This document shows positions 53,390 through 61,861 of a stretch of 64,000 bases of DNA, piece after piece. The translations under genes and the position numbers were made by a program. The stretch comes from Agrococcus baldri (GTDB lineage: Bacteria; Actinomycetota; Actinomycetes; Actinomycetales; Microbacteriaceae): positions 1-64,000 of the forward strand of contig BJUU01000006.1 of assembly GCA_007988785.1 (NCBI GenBank), in the 5' to 3' direction. The notes beneath the pieces were generated by a model. It saw only the letters and a list, made by a program, of their open reading frames with translations. It ran no database searches and was not told the DNA's origin. Position 1 is the stretch's first letter. Every line of letters begins with the position of its first letter.

Positions 53390-54010
53390 CTACAGCGAGG
53401 CTGGCTCCCGCAGCCCCGTGCGCACGAGCTGCAGCACCGAGTCGGCGAGCTGCTCGGGCGTGATCGGCCCGCCCGGCCGCCACCACTCGACGATCGAGTT
53501 GACCATGCCGAACACCAGCCGCTCCGCCACCCGCGGCTCGATGTCGGGCCGCAGCGTGCCCTCGTCCCGCGAGGCCTCGAACAGGGTGCGCAGCTTGCGG
53601 TCGATCGCGCGCCGCCGCCGCATCGCCTCGAGCTCGATCGGGGTGTTGCCGCGCAGCCGCAGCAGCAGCGTCACGTAGGGCCGCCGCTCGCACAGCACGA
53701 GCACCGCGCCGCGGACGACGTGGCGGATGCGGCTGACGACCGGCCCCGTCGTCGCCCCGGGCTCGTCGAAGACGGCCTCGAGCGCGTCGAGCGCCTTCGC
53801 GAGCGCCACCTCGAGCATCTGCTCCTTCGAGTCGAAGTGGTGGTAGATCGCCGACTTCGACAGGCCCAGCCGCTCGGCGAGCACCCCGAGCGAGGTGGCG
53901 TCGTAGCCGCGCTCGTTGAACGCCTCGACGACCACCTCGAGCATCGAGTCGCGGTCGTAGCCGGGGCGGCCGCGGCGGGTGGCGGCCTCGGCGGGCTCGG
54001 CGGTGGTCAT
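53390..54010 (-). CDS. TetR-family regulator, probable PaaR
   Basis: A 206-residue TetR protein: DNA-binding helices AFNERGYDATSLGVLAERLGL and SKSAIYHHFDSKEQML (residues about 29-66), then a helical effector domain. It lies beside paaK and inside the paa cluster, and two TetR-type palindromes sit at the promoters of the thiolase operon and paaA. In Corynebacterium a TetR protein, PaaR, represses the cluster and is released by phenylacetyl-CoA; this is the natural counterpart. No operator is evident at its own start. Confidence 0.85.
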   Translation of the reverse strand: MTTAEPAEAATRRGRPGYDRDSMLEVVVEAFNERGYDATSLGVLAERLGLSKSAIYHHFDSKEQMLEVALAKALDALEAVFDEPGATTGPVVSRIRHVVRGAVLVLCERRPYVTLLLRLRGNTPIELEAMRRRRAIDRKLRTLFEASRDEGTLRPDIEPRVAERLVFGMVNSIVEWWRPGGPITPEQLADSVLQLVRTGLREPASL

Positions 54011-54031
54011 CGGGACATCATCTCGCGAGCC

Positions 54032-54190
54032 CGCAGGTCGAGGAGGCCGCGGCCCGCAGGGTCGCTGCCGTCACGAGACCGAAGGATGCAGCGAACCGGT
54101 CTCGTGACGCGGGCGGCCTCCGGCCGCGCGCTCCTCGACCTACGAAGGCTGACGCGAGCGGCCTCCGGCCGCGCGCTCCTCGACCTACGG
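54032..54190. repeat. palindromic repeat, GTAGGTCGAGGAG family, with 31-bp duplication
   Basis: Left half CAGGTCGAGGAGGCCGCGG then CCGTCACGAGACCGAAGG; right half GGTCTCGTGACGCGGGCGG then GCGCTCCTCGACCTACG. A 31-base piece of the right half (54114-54144) recurs exactly at 54159-54189. It occupies nearly the whole gap between paaR and the paaK stop codon. Confidence 0.85.
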
Positions 54191-54198
54191 CTGCGCGG

Positions 54199-55509
54199 TC
54201 AGCGCAGATCGTAGACACGCTTGTACTTGCCCTCGCTGCGCGGCAGCGAGCCAGAGGGCACGATCTCGACATCCACCGTCGTGCCGATGCGCTCCTTCAC
54301 GCGCAGCTTCAGGATCTCGGCGGCCGCCGTCGACACCACCGGCTTCACGCCCGGCTCGCACTCGATCTTCACGACCAGCCCGTCCATCCGCCCGCGCCTG
54401 ACGAGCTCGAGCACGAAGTGCGGGGTGAGGTGCTCGATCGCCAGCGCGATCTCCTCGATCTGCGTGGGGAACAGGTTCACGCCGCGCAGGATGATCATGT
54501 CGTCGTTGCGCCCGGTGATCTTCTCGATGCGCCGCATGTTCGGCTGCGCCGTGCCCGGCAGCAGCCGCGTGAGATCCCGCGTGCGGTAGCGCAGCACTGG
54601 GAAGGCCGTCTTCGTCAGCGAGGTGAAGACCAGCTCGCCCATCTCGCCGTCGGGCAGCACCTCGCCGGTGTCACCGTCGATCACCTCCGGCAGGAAGTGG
54701 TCCTCCCAGATGTGCGGGCCGTCCTTCGTGATCGCCGACTCGCTGCCGACCCCCGGCCCCATGACCTCGGACAGGCCGTAGATGTCGACCGCGTCGATGC
54801 CCATCCGCTGCTCGAGCTCGAGCCGCATCTCGTTCGTCCACGGCTCTGCCCCGCAGATCGCCACCTTCAGCGAGGTCTCGCGCGGGTCGAGACCGGCCTC
54901 CTCGAACGCGTCGGCGATCGTCAGCAGGTACGACGGCGTGCACATGATCGCGTCCGGCTCGAAGTCGCGGATGAGCTGCACCTGCCGCGTCGTCTGGCCG
55001 CCGGAGACGGGGATGACGGTCGCGCCCAGCCGCTCGATGCCCGAGTGCGCGCCGAGGCCGCCGGTGAACAGGCCGTAGCCGTAGGCGTTGTGCACCTTCA
55101 TGCCCGGGCGCACGCCCGCGGCCCGCAGCGAGCGGGCCACCACCTCCGCCCAGTTGTCGAGGTCGCCCTGCGTGTAGCCGACGACCGTCGGCCTGCCGGT
55201 CGTGCCGGAGGAGGCGTGCACGCGCACGACCTGCTCCATCGGCACCGCGAACATGCCGAAGGGGTACGACCGACGCAGATCCTCCTTGGTCGTGAACGGC
55301 AGCCGCGCGAGGTCGTCGAGCGAGCGGATGTCGTCGGGGTGCACGCCCGCCTCGTCGAGCTTGGCCGTGTAGGTCGGCACGTTGGCGTAGGCGTGCCGCA
55401 CCGTCTGCTGCAGCCGCTCCAGCTGCAGCGCGCGCAGCTCGTCGAGCGAGAGGCGCTCGCCGCTGTCGCGCAGATCGGCGTCCATGAGGTGGTCGGATGC
55501 GGTGCTCAC
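54199..55509 (-). CDS. paaK: phenylacetate-CoA ligase
   Basis: A 436-residue adenylate-forming enzyme that activates phenylacetate to phenylacetyl-CoA, the entry step of the pathway. The P-loop is HASSGTTGRPTVVGYT, followed by YGLSEVMGPGV, the RYRTRDLTRLL motif and the C-terminal GKYKRVYDLR. The start is a GTG at 55509, overlapping the paaI stop (GTGA), with GGAGGG upstream. It is transcribed leftward with paaI from the divergent paa promoter region. Confidence 0.96.
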   Translation of the reverse strand: MSTASDHLMDADLRDSGERLSLDELRALQLERLQQTVRHAYANVPTYTAKLDEAGVHPDDIRSLDDLARLPFTTKEDLRRSYPFGMFAVPMEQVVRVHASSGTTGRPTVVGYTQGDLDNWAEVVARSLRAAGVRPGMKVHNAYGYGLFTGGLGAHSGIERLGATVIPVSGGQTTRQVQLIRDFEPDAIMCTPSYLLTIADAFEEAGLDPRETSLKVAICGAEPWTNEMRLELEQRMGIDAVDIYGLSEVMGPGVGSESAITKDGPHIWEDHFLPEVIDGDTGEVLPDGEMGELVFTSLTKTAFPVLRYRTRDLTRLLPGTAQPNMRRIEKITGRNDDMIILRGVNLFPTQIEEIALAIEHLTPHFVLELVRRGRMDGLVVKIECEPGVKPVVSTAAAEILKLRVKERIGTTVDVEIVPSGSLPRSEGKYKRVYDLR

Positions 55510-55952
55510 GCGGGCCCTCCAGGTCCGGTCGGTGCGGTGCGGTTGGTGGTGAAGGAGCGGCCGCGGAACTCGGCGACCGTCTCTCCCGTCTCGTCGACGA
55601 TCGACACGTCGTAGATGCCGTTGCGGCCGCTCTTCCAGCGGCGCTCGGCGGTGGCGGTGAGCGTCTGGCCGGCGTGCGTGGCCTTCGCGAAGGTGATGTC
55701 GGCGCCCGAGGCGACCGTGACGTGCTCGTCCTCGTTGCAGGCGTAGGCGAAGGCGGTGTCGGCGAGCGTGAACACGAGGCCGCCGTGCGTCATGCCGAAG
55801 CCGTTCACCATCGAGTCGGCGATCGCCATGGTGAGCACGGCCCTGCCGCGCTCGAGCTCGGCGATCTCGATGCCGAAGGCCTCCTTGGCCCGGTCGGTGT
55901 CGGCCATGATCGTGGCCAGCCAGGTCGTGTCCCTGCGCGTCTCGAGTGACAT
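55506..55952 (-). CDS. paaI: hydroxyphenylacetyl-CoA thioesterase PaaI
   Basis: A 148-residue hotdog-fold thioesterase: active-site segment NGFGMTHGGLVFTLADTAFAYACN, then ADITFAKATHAGQTLTATAE. PaaI releases CoA trapped in dead-end pathway intermediates. Head gene of a two-gene leftward operon with paaK, with GGAG five bases before the ATG. It shares its 127-base upstream gap with the rightward paaA promoter. Confidence 0.93.
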   Translation of the reverse strand: MSLETRRDTTWLATIMADTDRAKEAFGIEIAELERGRAVLTMAIADSMVNGFGMTHGGLVFTLADTAFAYACNEDEHVTVASGADITFAKATHAGQTLTATAERRWKSGRNGIYDVSIVDETGETVAEFRGRSFTTNRTAPTGPGGPA

Positions 55953-55998
55953 CTACGCTCCGTTGCGTCGGCGGTGAGTGGGCCGTGTCGCGGGCCCG

Positions 55999-56047
55999 TT
56001 GCAGGGCCGCTCGCGACGAGTCTATACTTACTGAACGTTCGGTCACT
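55999..56047 (+). promoter_or_regulatory. paaA promoter with TetR/PaaR-type operator
   Basis: -35 TTGCAG (55999-56004) and a strong -10 TATACT (56023-56028) are 18 bases apart. ACTGAACGTTCGGTCACT (56030-56047), core TGAACG-TT-CGGTCA, covers the expected start point. It matches the site at 47094 except at two positions. A repressor here could also affect paaI on the other strand. Confidence 0.85.
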
Positions 56048-56079
56048 AATTCCGAGCAGAACCGCAGGAGGAGTCGACG

Positions 56080-57063
56080 ATGACGCTCACCGCACCCGAC
56101 GCATCCGCCATGTCTGCCGCGGATGAGGCAGAGGCCCAGGCGCACTTCGATGCCATCATCGAGGCCGATCAGCGCATCGAGCCGCGCGACTGGATGCCCG
56201 AGGCGTACCGCAAGACGCTCATCCGGCAGATCTCGCAGCACGCGCACTCCGAGATCATCGGCATGCAGCCGGAGGGCAACTGGATCTCGCGCGCGCCGAG
56301 CCTCAAGCGCAAGGCGATCCTGATGGCGAAGGTGCAGGACGAGGCCGGCCACGGGCTCTACCTCTACTCGGCCGCGCAGACGCTCGGCATCTCGCGCGAC
56401 GAGATGACCGAGCAGCTGATCACCTCGCGCGCCCGCTACTCGTCGATCTTCAACTACCCCACGCCCACCTGGGCAGACATGGGCGCGATCGGCTGGCTGG
56501 TTGACGGCGCCGCGATCTGCAACCAGGTGCCGCTGTGCCGCGCCTCGTACGGCCCCTACGGCCGCGCGATGGTGCGCATCTGCAAGGAGGAGTCGTTCCA
56601 CCAGCGGCAGGGCTTCGAGATCCTGCTCGAGCTGAGCCAGGGCACGGATGCGCAGCACGCGATGGCGCAGGAGGCCGTCGACCGCTGGTACTGGCCCTCG
56701 CTGATGATGTTCGGCCCGCCGGACGACGAGTCGCCGAACTCGGCGCAGTCGATGGCGTGGAAGATCAAGCGCTTCTCGAACGACGAGCTGCGACAGCGCT
56801 TCGTCGGCATGCTCGTGCCGCAGGCCGAGGTGCTGGGGCTGACGCTGCCCGACCCGAACCTGTGCTGGAACGAGTCGACGCAGAGCTGGGACATGTCGGA
56901 GATCGACTGGACCGAGTTCAACGAGGTGCTCGCCGGCCGCGGCCCCGCGAACGCACAGCGCATCCAGCACCGCCGCGACGCGCACGAGAACGGCGCGTGG
57001 GTGCGCGAGGCGGCAGCCGCGTATGCCCAGAAGCAGGCGGCTCGCGAACGGAAGGCCGCCTGA
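56080..57063 (+). CDS. paaA: phenylacetyl-CoA epoxidase, catalytic subunit PaaA
   Basis: A 327-residue diiron oxygenase subunit that epoxidises the ring of phenylacetyl-CoA. Iron-ligand motifs [13 protein letters not shown] and [13 protein letters not shown] are present, with [18 protein letters not shown] and [15 protein letters not shown] near the C-terminus. GGAGGAG precedes the ATG. First gene of paaABCDE, with the next ATG overlapping its stop (TGATG). Its short N-terminal extension (about 12 residues) is unremarkable. Confidence 0.97.
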   Translation: MTLTAPDASAMSAADEAEAQAHFDAIIEADQRIEPRDWMPEAYRKTLIRQISQHAHSEIIGMQPEGNWISRAPSLKRKAILMAKVQDEAGHGLYLYSAAQTLGISRDEMTEQLITSRARYSSIFNYPTPTWADMGAIGWLVDGAAICNQVPLCRASYGPYGRAMVRICKEESFHQRQGFEILLELSQGTDAQHAMAQEAVDRWYWPSLMMFGPPDDESPNSAQSMAWKIKRFSNDELRQRFVGMLVPQAEVLGLTLPDPNLCWNESTQSWDMSEIDWTEFNEVLAGRGPANAQRIQHRRDAHENGAWVREAAAAYAQKQAARERKAA

Positions 57064-57368
57064 TGGCCACCCCGGGCGACGTGACCGGCGAGGGCTGGCC
57101 GCTCTACGAGGTGTTCGTGCGCGCGAACCGCGGGCTGAGCCACGTGCACGTCGGCTCGCTGCACGCCCCCGACGACGACATGGCGCTGCGCAACGCGCGC
57201 GACCTCTACACCCGCCGCAACGAGGGCGTCTCGGTGTGGGTGGTGCGCTCGACCGCGATCACCACGAGCGACCCCGACCAGAAGGGCGCCTTCTTCGAGA
57301 GCCCGGCAGGCAAGAACTACCGGCACGCGAAGTACTACGAGAAGAGCGCGGAGGTGCCGCACCTGTGA
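57063..57368 (+). CDS. paaB: phenylacetyl-CoA epoxidase subunit PaaB
   Basis: A 101-residue subunit: WPLYEVFVRANRGLSHVHVGSLHAPDDDMALRNARDLYTRR-type body and SVWVVRSTAI. PaaB helps assemble the A-C heterotetramers and has no catalytic site. Overlaps paaA at the start and paaC at the end (GTGA). Confidence 0.96.
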   Translation: MATPGDVTGEGWPLYEVFVRANRGLSHVHVGSLHAPDDDMALRNARDLYTRRNEGVSVWVVRSTAITTSDPDQKGAFFESPAGKNYRHAKYYEKSAEVPHL

Positions 57369-58333
57369 ACGCGCAGCTGAACGACGCCGAGCTCACCGCC
57401 GACCCGCAGCCCGTCGAGCCGAGCCGAGCCGCGCAGCCCACCCAGCGCGACGCGGCCGCCGTCAACGCCGAGTACGAGGCCGAGGCGGCCGAGGTGCACG
57501 GCGACGACCAGCACGGCGAGGTCACCGTCGACGAGCTCGACCTGGCCGCCGAGCTCTCGGGCGTCCCCTCCGCCAAGGCGAGCGACGACGTCGCCGAGTA
57601 CGCCCTGCGGCTCGGCGACGATGCGCTCATCCTCTCGCAGCGGCTCGGCTGGTGGATCTCCCGCGCACCCGAGCTCGAGGAGGACATGGCGCTCGGCAAC
57701 ATCGCCCTCGACCTGCTCGGCCACGCCCGCAGCCTGCTGCACTACGCCGGCACCGCATCCGATCGCTCCGAGGACGACCTCGCCTACTGGCGCGACGAGC
57801 ACGAGTTCCGCTGCGCGTGGCTCTTCGAGCAGCCGAACGGCGACTTCGCGCACACGATCGTGCGCGGCCTGATCGCGGCGACCTGGATGCAGGAGCTCTA
57901 CACGGCGCTGTCGCAGTCGACGGATGCGTCGCTCGCGGCCATCGCGGCCAAGTCGGTCAAGGAGGTGGCCTACCACCGCGACCACGCCGTCCAGTGGACG
58001 CTGCGACTGGCGGGCGGCACCGAGGAGTCGCGCGCGCGGCTGCTCGTCGCGCTCACCGACACCTGGGTCTACATCGACGAGCTGTTCCGCGACGACGAGC
58101 TGCACGAGCGGCTGGAGGGCGCGGCGCCGCGGCCGTCGAGCCTGCGCGCCGGCTTCGACGAGGTGTGGGATGCGGTGCTCGCCGAGGCGGAGATCACGCC
58201 GGCCGACTTCGTCGACAAGAAGGTCGGCTCGTCGTCAGGCGGCGGCCGCTTCGGCAACCACTCGACGCACCTGGGCCCGCTGCTGGCCGAGATGCAGGTG
58301 CTCGCGCGCCGGCACCCGGGGGCGTCGTGGTGA
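57365..58333 (+). CDS. paaC: phenylacetyl-CoA epoxidase structural subunit PaaC
   Basis: A 322-residue helical protein of the PaaA/PaaC ferritin-like fold: YALRLGDDALILSQRLGWWISRAPELEEDMALGNIALDLLGHARSL-type core, then KEVAYHRDHAVQWTLRL. It lacks PaaA's catalytic chemistry and scaffolds the complex. The first 60 or so residues are an acidic, Ala/Glu-rich extension not found in the core family (core begins near DDVAEYALRL). GTG start overlapping paaB's stop; no alternative start near the core has a better site. Confidence 0.95.
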   Translation: MNAQLNDAELTADPQPVEPSRAAQPTQRDAAAVNAEYEAEAAEVHGDDQHGEVTVDELDLAAELSGVPSAKASDDVAEYALRLGDDALILSQRLGWWISRAPELEEDMALGNIALDLLGHARSLLHYAGTASDRSEDDLAYWRDEHEFRCAWLFEQPNGDFAHTIVRGLIAATWMQELYTALSQSTDASLAAIAAKSVKEVAYHRDHAVQWTLRLAGGTEESRARLLVALTDTWVYIDELFRDDELHERLEGAAPRPSSLRAGFDEVWDAVLAEAEITPADFVDKKVGSSSGGGRFGNHSTHLGPLLAEMQVLARRHPGASW

Positions 58334-58941
58334 GCCGCACCCCGCAGGTCGAGGAGCGCGCGACCGCAGGTCGCACGCGTCACGAGACCGAAGGCGGCGA
58401 GGGGTTCCGGTCTCGTGACGCGTCGTCGCTGCGCGACGGCGCTCCTCGACCTACGAGGGAGGAGGAGCGAGACGCCTGGCGCATCGCCGCCACGGTCGCC
58501 GACCCCGAGGTGCCCGTCCTGACCATCGAGGATCTCGGGGTGCTGCGCGCGGTCGAGGTCGACGCATCCGGTGTGCGCGTCACCCTCACGCCCACCTACT
58601 CCGGCTGCCCCGCGATCGACCAGATGCGGGACGACGTGCTGCTGGCGCTCACCGCCGAGGGCTTCCGCGACGTGACCGTCGACTTCACCCTCAGCCCCGC
58701 CTGGACGACCGACTGGATGACCGACGAGGGCAAGGCGAAGCTCGAGCAGTACGGCATCGCCCCGCCCACGCATCGTGCGGGCGAGCGCAGCGGCCCGATC
58801 CCGGTGATGCTGGGCGTGAAGTGCCCGCGCTGCCAGAGCCTGCGCACCCGGGAGGTGTCGCGCTTCGGCTCCACCGCGTGCAAGAGCCACTTCGAGTGCC
58901 TCGCGTGCCTCGAGCCCTTCGACCACTTCAAGGTGCACTGA
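58330..58941 (+). CDS. paaD: PaaD iron-sulfur assembly-type protein with repeat-encoded N-terminus
   Basis: A 203-residue MIP18/PaaD protein: DAWRIAATVADPEVPVLTIEDLGVLR starts the core near residue 48, TPTYSGCPAID carries the conserved cysteine, and the C-terminal zinc-ribbon cysteines are CPRCQS and CLACLEPF. PaaD is needed for cofactor maturation of the epoxidase. GTG start overlapping the paaC stop. Residues 5-42 (for example RTRHETEGGEGFRSRD) are translated from a palindromic repeat lying at 58343-58455, in frame and without a stop. Confidence 0.95.
   Translation: MSRTPQVEERATAGRTRHETEGGEGFRSRDASSLRDGAPRPTREEERDAWRIAATVADPEVPVLTIEDLGVLRAVEVDASGVRVTLTPTYSGCPAIDQMRDDVLLALTAEGFRDVTVDFTLSPAWTTDWMTDEGKAKLEQYGIAPPTHRAGERSGPIPVMLGVKCPRCQSLRTREVSRFGSTACKSHFECLACLEPFDHFKVH
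58343..58455. repeat. palindromic repeat inside the paaD coding region
   Basis: Left arm CAGGTCGAGGAGCGCGCG, then ACGCGTCACGAGACCG; right arm GGTCTCGTGACGCGTCG, then GGCGCTCCTCGACCTACG. It is the same family as 25799-25946, 36228-36425 and 54032-54190, but here it is within a gene, after the fourth codon, and keeps the frame. The mRNA would fold into a long hairpin at the start of paaD. Confidence 0.88.
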
Positions 58942-58942
58942 C

Positions 58943-60088
58943 ATGGCCGCCATCAACCTCGGGGCGACCGGCGGTGCTCCCGGTGCCACCGCATCCGCCC
59001 GCCGTCGTGGGCAGTTCCACTCGCTCGAGGTCGCCGAGGTGCGGCCGCTCACGGCCGAGTCGGTCGAGGTGACCTTCGCGGTGCCCGACGAGCTGCAGGA
59101 TGCGTTCGGCTACGTCGCCGGCCAGCACCTCGCGCTGCGGACGACGATCGACGGGCACGAGATGCGCCGCTCGTACTCGATCTGCCGGCCGCCGAGCCCC
59201 GGCGCCATCTCGGTCGCGATCAAGCGCGACCTGGGCGGTCGCTTCTCGAGCTGGGCGAACGCCGAGCTGCGCCCCGGCGACCGCATCGATGTGATGAGCC
59301 CGCAGGGCACCTTCACCTCGGCGCTCGAGCGGGTCGACGGCGTGCACGTCGTCGGCGTCGCGGCGGGCAGCGGCATCACGCCCATGATGGCGCTCGCGCA
59401 CGAGGTGCTCTCGCGCTCGGCCACCTCGACCTTCTCGCTGCTGTTCTCGAACCGCTCGACGCTCGACGTGATGTTCATCGAGGAGCTCGCCGACCTCAAG
59501 GATCGCTACCCGGCCCGACTGGCCCTGCACCACGTGCTCTCGCGCGAGCAGCGGGCCGCGCCGCTCATGTCGGGCCGCATCGATCAGGATCGGCTCGAGC
59601 GCATCCTGGCAGAGCTCATCCGGCCCGAGAGCGTCGACGAGTGGTTCCTGTGCGGGCCGTTCGAGCTCGTGCAGCTGTGCCGCGACGTGCTCGCCGAGCA
59701 GGGCGTCGACCCCGCCCACGTGCGCTACGAGCTGTTCACCACCGGCCGCCCCGTCGACGCCGGCGGCGACCGCGGCCGGCCCGTGCAGGTGGCCGCGGGC
59801 GAGGATGTCTGGACGCTCGACTTCACCCTCGACGGGCAGTCCTCGCAGGTCGAGAGCCCGGTCGCGGCGCGCGAGTCGATCCTGAACGCCGCGCTGCGGG
59901 TGCGCGCCGACGTGCCCTTCGCGTGCGCGGGCGGCGTATGCGGCACCTGCCGCGCCAAGGTCGTCTCCGGGAGCGTGAGCATGACCGAGAACTACGCGCT
60001 CGAGCCGGACGAGCTCGAGCGCGGCTACGTGCTCACCTGCCAGTCCCATCCGAAGACCGAGAAGGTCGTCGTCGACTACGACGTGTAG
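58943..60088 (+). CDS. paaE: phenylacetyl-CoA epoxidase reductase PaaE
   Basis: A 381-residue electron-transfer subunit. FAD domain with RRSYSICRPP (about residues 74-83), NAD(P) domain with GVAAGSGITPMMALAHE, and a C-terminal plant-type [2Fe-2S] domain with CAGGVCGTCRAKV plus LTCQSHP. It passes electrons from NADPH to the PaaA diiron centre. It follows paaD by one base and ends the epoxidase operon before a palindromic repeat. Confidence 0.96.
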   Translation: MAAINLGATGGAPGATASARRRGQFHSLEVAEVRPLTAESVEVTFAVPDELQDAFGYVAGQHLALRTTIDGHEMRRSYSICRPPSPGAISVAIKRDLGGRFSSWANAELRPGDRIDVMSPQGTFTSALERVDGVHVVGVAAGSGITPMMALAHEVLSRSATSTFSLLFSNRSTLDVMFIEELADLKDRYPARLALHHVLSREQRAAPLMSGRIDQDRLERILAELIRPESVDEWFLCGPFELVQLCRDVLAEQGVDPAHVRYELFTTGRPVDAGGDRGRPVQVAAGEDVWTLDFTLDGQSSQVESPVAARESILNAALRVRADVPFACAGGVCGTCRAKVVSGSVSMTENYALEPDELERGYVLTCQSHPKTEKVVVDYDV

Positions 60089-60101
60089 CCCCGCCCGCGC
60101 C

Positions 60102-60182
60102 GGTCGAGTAGCGTCCGGAGGACGCGTATCGAGACCCTCCGGTCGTCATCTCGATACGGCCCTGCGGGCCTACTCGATGACC
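60102..60182. repeat. palindromic repeat, GGTCGAGTAG family
   Basis: Outer arms GGTCGAGTAG (60102-60111) and CTACTCGATGACC (60170-60182), inner arms CGTATCGAGA and TCTCGATACG around CCCTCCGGTCGTCA. Only one copy lies in this window. It sits between paaE and the PaaG-like gene and leaves 17 bases for the ribosome-binding site of the latter (GGGAG at 60188-60192). Confidence 0.8.
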
Positions 60183-60199
60183 GAGCTGGGAGACCACAC

Positions 60200-60973
60200 A
60201 TGATCGAGCTGACCATCGCCGACGACATCGCCGAGGTGGTGCTCAACGCACCCGAGAAGCGCAACGCGGTCGACGCATCCGCCCTGCAGGAGCTGGCGGA
60301 TGCGTACACGCAGGCCGAGCGCGCCGGCGTGCGCGCGCTCGTGCTGCGCGGGGAGGGCAAGGGGTTCTGCGCCGGCCGCGACATCGCGCAGGTCGACCCA
60401 GCGACCGACGACGCGATGGGCTTCATGCGCGGCACGCTGCAGCCGCTGCTCGAGCAGATCGCCGCCTTCCCCGCGCCCACCTTCGCGGTCGCGCACGGCG
60501 CGTGCCTGGGCATCGGGCTGGGCCTGCTGGTCGCGACCGACGTGGTCTACGTGGCCGAGTCGGCGAAGCTCGGCAGCCCCTTCGCCGCCCTCGGCGCCAC
60601 CCTCGACTCGGGCGGGCACGCGCTGTTCTTCGAGCGGCTGGGCGCCCACCGCGCCTTCGACCTCATCTACTCGGGCCGGCTCATGTCGGGCGCCGAGGCG
60701 GTCGCCGCGGGCCTCTTCTCGCAGGCCTTCCCGGACGACGAGGTGCTGGCGGCGACCAGGGCGGCGGCAGCACACGCGGCGCAGGGGCCGACGCTCGCGT
60801 TCTGGGCCTCGAAGGAGATCATCCGCGGCCTGCGCGACGAGCGGCAGGGCCTGTGGCGCTCGGTCGACGCCGAGAACGCGGCGCAGGCGGCGCTGAGCCA
60901 GACGGCCGACTTCCGCGAGGGCTTCGCGGCCTTCCAGCAGAAGCGGCAGCCGCGCTTCACCGGCCGCGGCTGA
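60200..60973 (+). CDS. enoyl-CoA hydratase/isomerase (PaaG-like)
   Basis: A 257-residue crotonase-fold enzyme. The oxyanion-hole block GEGKGFCAGRDIAQVDP and the loss of the usual second glutamate region (SPFAALGATLDSGGHALFF) point to an isomerase of the PaaG type, which converts the ring epoxide of phenylacetyl-CoA to oxepin-CoA. No other candidate for that step is in the window, and its place after paaE supports the role. Confidence 0.82.
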   Translation: MIELTIADDIAEVVLNAPEKRNAVDASALQELADAYTQAERAGVRALVLRGEGKGFCAGRDIAQVDPATDDAMGFMRGTLQPLLEQIAAFPAPTFAVAHGACLGIGLGLLVATDVVYVAESAKLGSPFAALGATLDSGGHALFFERLGAHRAFDLIYSGRLMSGAEAVAAGLFSQAFPDDEVLAATRAAAAHAAQGPTLAFWASKEIIRGLRDERQGLWRSVDAENAAQAALSQTADFREGFAAFQQKRQPRFTGRG

Positions 60974-61005
60974 GCGCTCGCGCCGCGGCGGCGTAGCCTG
61001 CCGCC

Positions 61006-61743
61006 ATGGATCACCTGCGCACCCTCGCCGAGCTGCAGGAGCGCTTCCTCGAGACGACGCGCCGCGGCGACCCGGCCACGCCCATCCTCTGGCTCGGCCG
61101 CTGGAGGGTCGAGCAGCTCGTCGTGCACCTCGCGCGCATCCACCACTGGGCCGCCGGTCAGGCGCGACGCGAGCAGGAGACGCCGCTCGGCCGCGGCCCC
61201 TTCGACGACCTGCCGGCGCTCTACGAGGTCTGCGCCGCCGAGCTGCGCGCGACGCTCGCCGAGCTCGACCCCGACGCCCGCGCCTGGGCGCTCGTCGACG
61301 ACGGCGTGCCGCGCGCCCAGCAGCGCGGCACCGTGCGCTTCTGGTACCGCCGGCAGCTGCACGAGACGCTCGTGCACCTGTGGGATCTGCGCACCGCCAT
61401 CGGCGAGGGCGTCGACGACCTCGGCATCGGCGACGAGGTCTGGCTCGACTGCCTCGACGAGGTCGTGGGCGTGATGCACCCGCGACAGCTGCGGCTCGAG
61501 CGCGTCGCCCCGCCCGCCGCGCGCATCGTCTTCGCACCCACGGGGGCGGATGCGTCGTGGACGCTGGCGGGTGCGCCCGACGACGCGCCCGTGGTCACCG
61601 TCGCCGGGCCCGCGAGCGCGCTCGCGCTGCTCGCGTGGGGCCGCGGCGTGCCCGACGACGACCGCCTCGCGGGCGCCGGCGTCGAGGTGAAGGGCGAGCG
61701 CTCGCTCGCGGACGCCGTGCTGCGGGCCGGCATCACGCCCTGA
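61006..61743 (+). CDS. maleylpyruvate isomerase-family (mycothiol-dependent) protein
   Basis: A 245-residue protein with the TIGR03083/MDMPI layout: N-terminal metal-binding helical bundle (WRVEQLVVHLARIHHWA near residue 33 and the HETLVHLWDLRTAIG motif near 119, giving metal-binding histidines) and a small C-terminal alpha-beta domain. Relatives use mycothiol as cofactor. The substrate is unknown; nothing links it to the paa pathway except position. TAGCCT six bases before the ATG indicates a leaderless start. Confidence 0.85.
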   Translation: MDHLRTLAELQERFLETTRRGDPATPILWLGRWRVEQLVVHLARIHHWAAGQARREQETPLGRGPFDDLPALYEVCAAELRATLAELDPDARAWALVDDGVPRAQQRGTVRFWYRRQLHETLVHLWDLRTAIGEGVDDLGIGDEVWLDCLDEVVGVMHPRQLRLERVAPPAARIVFAPTGADASWTLAGAPDDAPVVTVAGPASALALLAWGRGVPDDDRLAGAGVEVKGERSLADAVLRAGITP

Positions 61744-61861
61744 GCGCCGCGGCCCTGGGCGGCCGGCACTGAGCGGCCGGCCCTGAGCGCCCCGGCTCCG
61801 AGGGGCAGTTCTGCCCACGCGACGGGCGCCGCGCGCTGCAGCCGTGGGGGACAATGGACGC

